From positions 66,576,231 to 66,640,230 of the forward strand of contig OY740768.1 in the NCBI GenBank assembly GCA_963513935.1: a DNA stretch of 64,000 bases. The letters run 5' to 3'. Positions 27,601 through 38,606 of the stretch are shown piece after piece. The number at the start of each line of letters is the position of its first letter. Within the stretch, counting starts at the first letter, position 1. Both the position numbers and the translations under genes were made by a program. The notes beneath the pieces were generated by a model. The model was not told the DNA's origin and did not search any database. It worked only from the letters and a program-made list of their open reading frames with translations. The DNA is from Aphrophora alni (lineage: Eukaryota; Arthropoda; Insecta; Hemiptera; Aphrophoridae).

Positions 27601-30507
27601 TCTGAAGTTGTGCCAAACTCTCGCAAAACACCCTGTATGCTAAACAATTAAAGCGTTTAATACAACCTAATCTACTGTATTTGAATAAGTAAGCAAATTC
27701 ATATGTAACTGAAAACGAGTAAAACTGAATGGTATTAACCTAATATGAACATAATATAGGGTTACCGTAACTCGACTTATTTCCGGCGGGATGTGATAGG
27801 TGACTAATGAACAACAAATGTAACGGCTTTGTAGCGCGCACTAGAACGGTTAATTTATAGTATAGATTAATTTTTTTGGACACAAGTTTAGGACTCCAAC
27901 TTCTCTACAAAGTGTGCACTTGTTTCGTAAAATTCATTGTTAAATTGATATTTTGGAAATTATTAATCTACAACTTTTGAGCTGCTCGTCTCTTAGTATT
28001 TGAACAAAAATGTGTTTGTATATTGTTCAATTGCACATATGTCAAATTACATTGGTGGATTACTAGGAAAGTTGTAGGGTAGTTTTTATTTCTTCCCCTC
28101 TCTATGTTTTTTGGGGTGCTGAATCCGAATCTGAGGTTTGCTTACAAAATTTCGTGACGCAACATTGACAAAAATGCAAAAAAGGTAAAAAATCTCATTC
28201 TTGCAGGTTCTCTCTATTCTTTAATAACCTCTCTAGCATACTCAAAATGAAAGAACATAAAATTTCCTACATATTTTACTATTTAGGTTATTTCTCCGAC
28301 GAACCGTTCGGGCTCAAAAAACCCACTTTTCCACACCAACACTCAATTTTACTATTAAAACTTTCATTTAGTGAATTCCTCCTACTTTTAAGGTGAATAC
28401 ATACATATAGGCTGGGTTCAACTGTTATGCCATCTATTATAAAAAAAAAAAGTTATCTAAGTATCCTAGTACATTCGTACAAGCCTTGACCAAGTTTAGG
28501 CATAGCTTAATCAATCTTTCCATAAATTATGTTTTTATAAAGAATTAATTTGTTCTTCAGTACAGAATAATGGGATCTAGTAAAGAAAGTTGTAATTCCA
28601 ACGAAAAATCTGGAAACATTACATGGGACTATTGTTATATTGTATTGTGTTACATATGATTATATACAGGATGCCCCCGAACTCTCTGGTCCCCTTTTGT
28701 GGATTTGTTATACAGACGAAAAAGTAAGCACCGTTGACCTATGTTTATATTGTGAAATTTGTTTGTCTCGATTCCAGGAACAAATCCACAAAAGGGGACC
28801 AGAGATTTCGAGGGCATTCTGTATATTTGAAATTTATAATATAGCAGTTGTATGTATTAATACTATTATCTAAAGCACAAATAACAAGATAGGTTAATAA
28901 GGTCGGTTCCACTAAAGGGCCTAGGGAAAATTTGTATTATCTGTTTCCATAAACGTGACGATCCTAAGGTGGCCATTAGCAAACTTTTTTTTTTTACATG
29001 TAGTAAGGGCGTGTAATTTCGGGAGTGTTTGTGAAAAAAACATATTTACTTATATTTATAGGTTTGTCATTAACGCATGCTTTTAACAGAACCAATTAGT
29101 GAAAACCCGGTGGTCCTTTATGGCCGTTCGGGTTCAAAACCTTTCTATAAGTTAGGTGGTTTATGATATTTGTTAAGTGTGAGGATTTCCCAGTGTATTT
29201 TGCCGAATATCTCAATTTCTTGTCTTTCAATGCCCAGACAGTAAATGCCCTAAGGCTGGGAAAAGTACTATGACATGTGTTTTGTTGTTAAACACTACAA
29301 AAAGTAACTGTTTAGGCTGCTGAATTAATTTAAGACACTTTTCTGCTTAATCGCATAACTACTATTAGGACTGTACAGTATAACATACATTTTAGGGCTG
29401 GGAAAAGTACTATGACGTGTGTTTTGTTGTTAAACAAATTTAACAATTTAACAAATTTAAACAAAAATAAAGCATGCCTAATTGACATGCTTGGTGCAAA
29501 TTTGTTTGAAATCGATCGAATATTTTTCTCTCTAGCTTTTTATACATACAGACATACAGACAGACATTTTGTAAAAACCATTTTTTTGGACTCAGGGGGT
29601 CCCAAAACGGGTATATCCACAAAAATCTCATCATCGATTTTTTTTGCGATCACTATACTTTCTCTATACTATAGTATAGTGTGAAAGTAAAATGGTAACT
29701 AGTTAAAATATAGTTTTATTTATAAACTTGAAAAAATAAATACCGTAGCCTACTTGTTTGTAGAAATAAATGTAACTATTTTCGTCTTCTGATTAATAAT
29801 GTGTAACATATTTTAACATTCTGTTAACTATATTATGAAAACGAGGACAACGAATGGCTGAACGGGAGTTGTACCGCGAACAGAGGATTATGTACCCTCT
29901 AGTTATATTTAAAATAAATAGTTACTTCATTAGTATTTGACAAACAATAGTATTAATGAAAGAAAGTAAGTGATATGACAAAATTATTAAATAAATTTTT
30001 TTTGTATTAAAACTATACAATATTGTTATGTGACGCAAAATTTTACTCAAATAATGTTTCAGACAAAGTAATGTCAAAATTAAGTTTATTGCAGAGCATA
30101 AGGTCTTCAAAAGGTTCTATTTAAATAATAGCAGGTCTTCAAAAGGTCTATAAAACACGATGACTTATACCATGGTGATAACAGGCATCAGAAAATAGAA
30201 ATTAACAGGAACAGGCGTCAACTAAAGCCTTTAAAAGGTTACTTTTGTAACTGATCGTATAAGACTTCAATAGGTGGCATTTGTAACTGATCGTATATAA
30301 GCCTTCAAAATATCGTCTCCCGTACATTTCACGCCAGGCACTCTAGGCATCCAAAAGGTTCGTCGACGTTTTCGCTTTATACAGAGGGCACAAAAGGTCG
30401 TTTTAGTGTATGAAAACAGACCTTTTGAATGCCTGAGTTCAAGCACTCCAGGCCTCCAATAGGTCGTCGCCCGTACCATTAGGCACTCGAAAGGTCTTAT
30501 ACATAAA

Positions 30508-30542
<35 letters not shown>

Positions 30543-33500
30543 ACATCCATAACCACATGTAATCTTAAGCTAATCTACCAATGAAATATCGTAAGCCTTC
30601 TTCAATCCAGAACCATCCTAATGATTATGACAATTTTATGAATTTCAAAAATCTACTAAGCTTTTTATACATGAGCTTGCTCACCATCATGATACTGAGC
30701 TATTGTGAACCTGTCCCATGATCCTCTGTAGTGAGTCCTCTTCACCAATCAGTTTGATTCGTCACAGTAACCTGGTTTTTACATCCTGCAGAGTCTCCAC
30801 TTGGGTCCAATCTCTCCATTGATCAACTGACCACCTCATCAGCTTCATACCAACCACCGACAACTGACTGTCTATAACTCCCTGCTGGGTCTGACTTTGA
30901 CTTCCTACCAACCTTGACTTATATACTTATTGGTCATTTGTGACACGTTAGAAGGTTACAAGCTTAGCAATTACCTAACTTTTTATACTCTGTCGTAATG
31001 ATAATGTTCTGGAATCTATTAAATGGATTTAGAATATTTTTCTACTCCCTTCTAACTTAACTTAACTTTGAATCTAACTTAACCTTAAATCCTAAATACT
31101 AACAAGTGTTGTGGTTAAAAAATAATTTCCACACAAATTCTTTAACATTGGAAAATGTTAGTTTTGGTGGTAGTGATATTATTAAATTTTACTTCCTCTC
31201 CCCTTTCAACATACAAATTTCTTTGGAAAAATTGCTAAGATGGGCACTCTCATCTTATCTTAGTCTTTAGATAAGGGACATTCAAATGAGAATCAATCTT
31301 GACTCACTGTCAATATTTTTACTGTTAATTTAAATTCTGAAAACATCTAAATACATATTTTGTCCCATTTTATAATATGGTATATTGTTTTATTATATCA
31401 CTTACATAATTCCATAAATGTCTGTAGAATACAGCAAGCTGCTCAAATGTGATGATGATCATGATGACACTTTGATTGCAGTGAAACACATATTATTACT
31501 GTAAACATGAATAATATGATATAATATACATACGAGGGCTATCCAGAAAAATAACAGATGTTTTGAAATAAAAAATTAACAAAATGAAAAACCAAAATTT
31601 ACTATATACATTTGAAAGGTACACTCTTAAGTTATTTTTCATCATAATCACCATTATAATTAAGGCTCTTATCATATCATAGCACAAGTTTTTCAATACT
31701 GTCTGTGTAGAAATCTATAGCTTGTGATTTCAACCACTTGTTTACACCAGCATGCAGTTCAGCATTAGTATCAAAGCATTGTTTAGTAAGCCATGTTTTC
31801 ATCGCCATGTTTTCTTCAGCGAAGAGGTGGTATTCGCTTGGCGCAAAATCTGGTCTCTATGGTGGATGACCAAACTCCTCCATCCAAAACCATCCCAGAT
31901 CTCTCGGGTACAATTGGCCATGTATTGTCATGAAAAAACAAAACCTCCGCGCTAAGTTTTCCCCGATGCTTGTTTTGTAACGAGCGCCTTAACTTTCTCA
32001 GTGTTTCACAATACCTCTCTGAGTTAATTGTTGTGCCATGTTCAAGAAAATCAACGAGAATCACTCCCTTAGAGTCCCAAAAAACAGTAGCCAGTTATGA
32101 TATGATCGATAAATTTGTTACCATTTTTGTCGTAATCTTCGAGGAAGGTCAGTGCTGCAGCCTGTCTCTGTTTTTTGTGGTCTTCTGTTAGGATTTTTGG
32201 AATACACCTAGCACAAAATTTGTGGTAATCAAGATTTTCCATCACAATTTCATCCACCCAACTCTGAGAAATTTGGGGGAAATGTTCAGAAATTTGTGTA
32301 ATCGTGAAACAATGACTTTCATGAATTTTGTTGTTGATTTTCATCACCAGTTCATCACTCACATGATGATTAGCCTACCACTGTGGTCCTTATCATAAAC
32401 ATTGGTACGGCCATTTTGAGGATCAATGGACCATTGCCTCACTGAGTTTTCACTCATTTTTTGTTTTCCATATACATCACAAATTTAGTGATAAATTTCA
32501 ATTAGTTTGTGTGTTTTTTTTTTTTTTTGCCAACAAAAACCTAATCACAGAATGCACTTCGTGAGATTTTCTATTGCGGCACACATTTCAATCACAGAGA
32601 ACAAAGTAAGATGGGAACACAGTCCGCACATTACCACTGCTTTATATGTACTGAGTCTAGGAACGTTCTGACACCAAGATGGTGGCTCTAACACCACCCA
32701 CCTTCGTGATAGTCCAAAGTCTGTTACTTCCTGGACAGCCCTCGTACATATTTTTAACCCTCGAATGTTGTTTTATAGCCCTAGCAATTATAAGTAATGC
32801 ATAATTTCTCTAATTTGGCACATATATTACATTGTACACAGCTTGAAAATTTCATTGACCATACAAATTTTTGCCCATTGATTTAACAGAAAAATTGTTT
32901 AGCTTATCATTGAAATAGAAAGAAAATTTCACCCAAAAGAATGAGCATTAAAATAGCTACAATTTCATATGAGTTTTAGAAATATGGTTTTCTGATTTGT
33001 AAATTAGTTCCTTTTGATATATATTTAGTAGTTGAATTTACAATTATTGTTAATTTCAGTTTATTATTAATTTCTTTCTCCTTTACTTACTTATAGGCAA
33101 GCGATGTGAATATTTGACAAGTTTGAGTTTTGTACACAATACTTCCTTCGTAGAACTGGAACCTTTGAGAACCAAACCAGAAGCAAATGTAACAATTATA
33201 TTCTCTACCACACAGCAAGATGGTGTTCTCATGTATGATGGACAAAATGAACATTTAGCAGTTGAGTTGTTCAATGGCAGGATTCGAGTTAGCTATGATG
33301 TTGGAAATTATCCTGTATCAACTATGTACAGGTTTGTATACCAACTACAGTAGATTTCCTCTCATCCAAATCCCATGTGACCCGACCCCTGGTCGGTAAT
33401 GAAAAAAAGGACGGTTAAAAAAGCTTAAAACCCTGGAAGTGGCCACTCTATTGCACACCACTTTTGCTAGTTTTTCAATACTTTTTTTAAAAAACCAATT

Positions 33501-36500
33501 TGTTATACGGTATATACTTTTTCTCAGAAAGGTTCATAGAATTCATTTATAAAATAAAAAGAATCATTCAAGAATCAAAAAAGTGCATTAAAAAAAGATA
33601 AAACTCAAAAAAAATCCCATGACCACCATATAACCAAATTTTCTAATTTTTTAAATTATACAAAAGTTTTGGAATTTATTTGTGAATAAAAATCGTTCAA
33701 AAAATATAATTTTTGAAAAGTTACATTTTGAAAAGTTAATTTTTATGAAAAAAGTAAAATACAGATATAAAATTAGGCTTATTTTGAAAAATTAACCAAA
33801 AATAGTAATATTATCTAAAAACACATATATATAAAATGGTATATTATCATATATCTTGTTATATACCATTTTCTTAAAAAGATATATAAAATTTGTCTGT
33901 CTAATGAAAAAAATGCTACAGGATAAAAATTTATTTTGTCTAATGCAAATTTTATAAATTGATTATGATTTTACCAAAATTTATGCACAAATATTAAAAT
34001 ATGTAAATATAGGCTTTCATTTGTCATTTTGCCTTCGGTTTTGTAAGAATTTTTGATTTCTAACATACTAACTTTTTTTACATGTAATTTTTTTTTCATT
34101 ACATAGATAATTTCTTTCCACTTTTCTCAGAAAAATTATTTTTTACAAGTTGTGTTTTGTATAATATTACTATTTCTTGTGATTTTTTTTTCAAATTGAG
34201 CATACATTTTTAGCAAATTTCCACTTTTTACATCAAAATTAATTTTGACTAATGAAATTTTTATAAATTGATTTTTGTTTTTACCAAATTTTATTCACAA
34301 CTACATTTCAAATCTGCTGTATAACTTTTTAATTCATTCTTTAGTAAATATACCGTGATATGTGGAAATTTGGCTTAGGCTTTTGTAAGAAATTTTGATT
34401 CCTCACATAATAACTCCAAATTTATTACATATATATATATATTTTTTTTTTCCATTACACGGGTAAATTCTTTGCACCTTTCCGAAAAAAAAATGATATA
34501 AAGAAGTTGTACTTTCCATAACATTACTATTTTTGGTGATTTTTCCAAATAAGGCCTAACTTTTTACCTCATTTTGTAAAAAAAAACATTTTAACATATC
34601 AAAATATTATAAATAATTTTTTTTATTAACATTTATTGACAATTTACATTCCTAAACTTTTGTATATCTTGAAATATATATATATATATATCTCTATATC
34701 TTTTTATGTTGATTATTTAGACTTTTCTTTAAAATTTATTTTCATTTTTTGATTCCTAACATACTTACTCCAAAACTGTAAGGTATTTTTCTGAAGTACT
34801 AGAGAATAATACATAATTTTCACTTTGTTAATTTAAAAATTTATAACAAACTTACTGAAAATATTTTACACAGCTGTGAAATCGCATTTAGTTAGATAGA
34901 CCTAATTATAACAACAATATAACAGAAGAGGATTTACATTAAACGTGAGTTTTTCTTGTTCAATAATGTCATATATTTAGTATTTATATAAAATCAACAA
35001 TTTATTATCATTATAGGTTTCAATAACTTTCGTTTAATTTATAAAAGAAAGCCTACATTTTTATATCATAAAAAGGCTAAATCAGCTTAAGTTATTATTA
35101 TTTATTTTAATTAAAAGACTTATTTTAGTTTACTGTTTTGCCTCACATAATGAATTTTTACTTGAAAATTTTGATACGTTTGTGTTTAGGTTTATATGTG
35201 GTATATATCAATTTATTTAATTATACAAATTAAAAGTTTAAAAACTGTTTATTTCTCAAAATAAGCTAATGTTACTGTTTTTACAGTTTTGAGATGGTCT
35301 CTGATGGTAAATACCACATTGTTGAGCTACTGGCTATAAAGAAGAATTTTACTCTTCGGGTCAACAGAGGTCTAGCTCGCTCGATTATCAATGAAGGAAC
35401 TCAAGAATTCTTGAAGTTAACATCACCTCTATTTATTGGTGGAGTTCCACCAGAACCTGGGCAGAATGCATTTACACAGTGGCACTTACGAAACCTTACT
35501 AGTTTCAATGGTAATTTTATTTTTTTTTAAAGACCCTAAAACTCAATATAATAGAGTAGGCTCACGATTATTCAAGTTAATTGGTGTCGAGACTACCTAT
35601 GATATGAAAAAACTCAGATAATATGGAGATAGGGGGTTATTGGGTTTAAAAAATCGAAAAAAATTAACTGCATTAATGCAACATCAGCGTTTATTAATAC
35701 AATGCATTCATTCCAAAACAAAATGTAAAACAATACAGATTTAGATCATGTAAATTAATTTAATTTATTTAAAAAGGCTTATCATTTTTTTGTGTCAATG
35801 TCTTGCATCTTTTCTTAGTGGTAAGGGTGTACTAACGCTGAAGCGACAGATCATGTTGTGACATCGTCTTATTGCTCAATGTATGTGAAAGCTCCTTCTA
35901 TTACCTTCAAACCATCTGTGTGTAACATTTTTTGCAGAAGTTCATCATCACTTTTGTCATCTTCTATCTGAGGATTGGTAACCAAATCAGTATGATCAGT
36001 TATAACAATTCATGTTAGGATTTTCCAAATGAAAATTTTTCTCCAAGATTTCAATAGTGTTGAATTTTTTATATCATCCCAAGCCATAGCAGTCCAGTGA
36101 ACAATATCTTTAATTTTAGCTGTTTTGAAAACTTCTGTAACAGTCATTCCTACATCTAACTTTGCTATTAACACTTCCAAGAGCCTTCTATGATAATTCC
36201 ATTTAAACGTTTTGAGAACTCCTTGATCAAAGGAGTTCAATCAAAGATGTAACATTATGTGGCAAAATTAAAGCTTTTATGTCATCTCTTAAAAGTTGAT
36301 TAACATCTGGATGAGAGGGGTCGATGTAATAAAACTGCTTTTCAAGGAAAGTTTCTGTTTTTGACAAATGTCTCAACTATAGGAACAAATTCCTTGAAAA
36401 ACAAATCTTGTTTTTCTGATTTGTGTACACTGTAGATAAACCCTTCACATTTCAGTTTTAAAAGACTTTTAGAATTGTCTATATGTAAAAAGCCTTATTT

Positions 36501-38549
36501 TGAAGGAACCGGAACGGAATCATTGCAGCATGCTAGAATTTTCATTATTTTTTACCTAGAGGCAGATTTCTCATCTCTTGCTCCTAACATTCTTGTCGGC
36601 AACATTTTGATTATAAGCCCTGTCTAGTCATAGTTGAAAAGCTGATCAGAGATAACTCCAGACTGGAAAATTGGCTCCTTGAATTATTTTTGAAAAAAGT
36701 AACTTGTTTAAACTTACAGAAAGTCTCTCCAAGCGATTTTTAGTTGTCTTATACCTTATACCATACTTCTTCTTTTACTTATCAATACACACATTTCTAG
36801 CTCAAAATTTTCTTCTCCATTCATAAACTTTTTATGAAATTCTAGGACTTTAGTTTGTAACATAATGGTCACAATGAACTTCCCATCCCTCACACTTTTG
36901 AAAACCAGATAAACAAAGCCTCATTTGTATGTTCATATTTCTTTTCTTTATAATTTTTCTTTCTAAACCACTACCCTCACTAACACTTTGATTAATCCAC
37001 GTTTCAATGTCATTTCATGTCTGTTTCCTATCATACACTGTCACTTCTCTTACACTCAAATGAGCAGCAATTTTTTTAATAGATTCTTAGTTATCTAACC
37101 TCTTTATAGTATTAAACTATATGTCTAGTGAAACAACAACTCTTTTACTTTTACCACTCATTCTCAAAACACATGTACAAAGTGAATAACAACTGAAAAA
37201 CAAACCACCTGTCATGGACTATAGATTCAAGCAAACTGTCAGGTTACAAGATTACAATGTTTGAGTACAAGATTTGAACTCATGTTTCAACACAACTGCA
37301 TCAGCTCAGATGATCCAATCTTTGGATCACTGGGACTTGATTACCTTTAGTCTACTGTATATGCACATTTCTTCACACATTAAGTTTAAGTTATTGTTTT
37401 TTGTTCATTTGAAATGTTTGTTGCTTGAGAAATCTTATCAATACACATAACTTTCATGAACAGGAATGAATTTGATTAAACTGGGCACTCGACTATGTTC
37501 AACCAGGTATTAACTAGATTTACATATTTCGTAGTGGGACTCAATTTATTGAGTTAAGACTTATTTTTAGTCACTTGAAAATGTGAGTGACTTCATCATT
37601 TCATCATGAGTCGAGATCTGCGCTTTACTCAACAAAATTGGAGTAGAGAACAAAATATTACAAAATGTGTATGCACTCATTATTTTATTGACTTCACGTA
37701 CTAACAACCCCATAGTTCTTCACGAATATTTAAAACATAGACTCCCACATTAGACCACTGGTAGTCTTTTATCATTGCTCGAAAGTCAAATTGTTATATT
37801 AATATTTTTCATTTTATATAACAATTGCACTGCTATTAATTTTATTTAAAGACAAAATTATATGAAAATCAGTCCTAAAAGTTCCTTGGGTCCCAGTGTT
37901 AAAATAATCTATTTTTCTTGTAGATAAAGAGCTAATTTATTCTTGCACATTTCTTTATTAATACTTGTCTATTCTATGATAGTAGTCTATTCTATGGTAG
38001 AAAGTAATGGAATTAGTTCGCCTCTTGACGCCAAATATTTGGTTTTTTGGAGAGCGTTAATATAAAATATTTGTTTTGGGGGGATTGTAGTGACAGACAA
38101 AATTTAATTTTAAATATAATTCTAAATTTCCAGGATGCATGCGGGAGCTTTGGGTAAATCACAAACAAGTTGATTTCACAAATGCAGCTCGTCAACAAAA
38201 AGTAACTCCTGGCTGCTCCTTCATGCAAGATGAAGACCAAATGATAGAAGAAGAAGGAGGCCGAAGACCGCAGAATGAAGAAGAAGATGATGATGATGTT
38301 GAAGAAGGAGATCCTTGTTTAAATAACCAATGCAGACGAGGAAGTAAGTGTGTTGCCAGGAGACCTGGCGAATATGCTTGCAAGTGCCAACCAGGTTGGG
38401 GTGGGAAGTATTGTGAACAAGGTAATTGTGGTTTCTAACCAGCTTTTGTTGGCACTCTGTCCAGAATTGCTTAACAATAATTAACACTCAAAACATTTAA
38501 ATTCCTTTGAAACACTATGAAGGTTTTTTTTATTATAATTTTTGTTAAA

Positions 38550-38606
<57 letters not shown>

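Larger units (their letters stand above)
15624..30539. mobile_element. candidate 14.9-kb inverted-array-bounded element
   Basis: Two arrays built from the same short motif face each other 14 kb apart inside one intron, each bordered externally by (TA)n. The outer 19 bp differ at one position. Between them lie a LINE insertion, the Ulp1-like and PIF1-like relic, an unrecognised minus-strand frame, a 121-bp tandem array and a small MITE. This could be one large DNA element with long repetitive termini, since decayed. It could also be two independent insertions of a smaller repeat in opposite orientation. No unambiguous target duplication is visible because both edges are (TA)n, and no transposase or integrase was recognised inside. 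Confidence is for a single element. Confidence 0.35.
14623..33096 (+). other. 18.5-kb slit intron, transposon sink
   Basis: GTAAGT donor after EGF6, TTATAG acceptor before the laminin-G domain. It contains the inward-facing repeat arrays (15667-15990 and 30100-30505), a LINE fragment, the Ulp1/PIF1 relic, a 121-bp tandem array, a mariner MITE and a dead mariner, each listed separately. Stretches 14650-15620, 16070-17110, 17750-18200, 20300-20900, 21150-25300 and 30550-31500 are AT-rich and I see no gene in them. Confidence 0.85.
35511..38133 (+). other. slit intron with a pogo/Tigger relic
   Basis: 2.6-kb intron. A Tigger-like element fills 35554-37357. The remaining 37360-38133 is AT-rich with nothing recognised. 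Confidence 0.8.

Noticed and set aside
15624..30539. Identification of the large segment as a Polinton/Maverick
   Set aside because: Size and a Ulp1-like protease would fit, but I see no protein-primed polymerase, integrase or packaging ATPase.
33347..37357. One 4-kb pogo element between the two CAGTAGA-type ends
   Set aside because: It would enclose a conserved slit exon (35287-35510). The pair 35554/37357 with TA flanks fits better.
38192..38487. Minus-strand frames opposite the acidic linker exon
   Set aside because: They are antisense shadows of GAA/GAT codons in slit.
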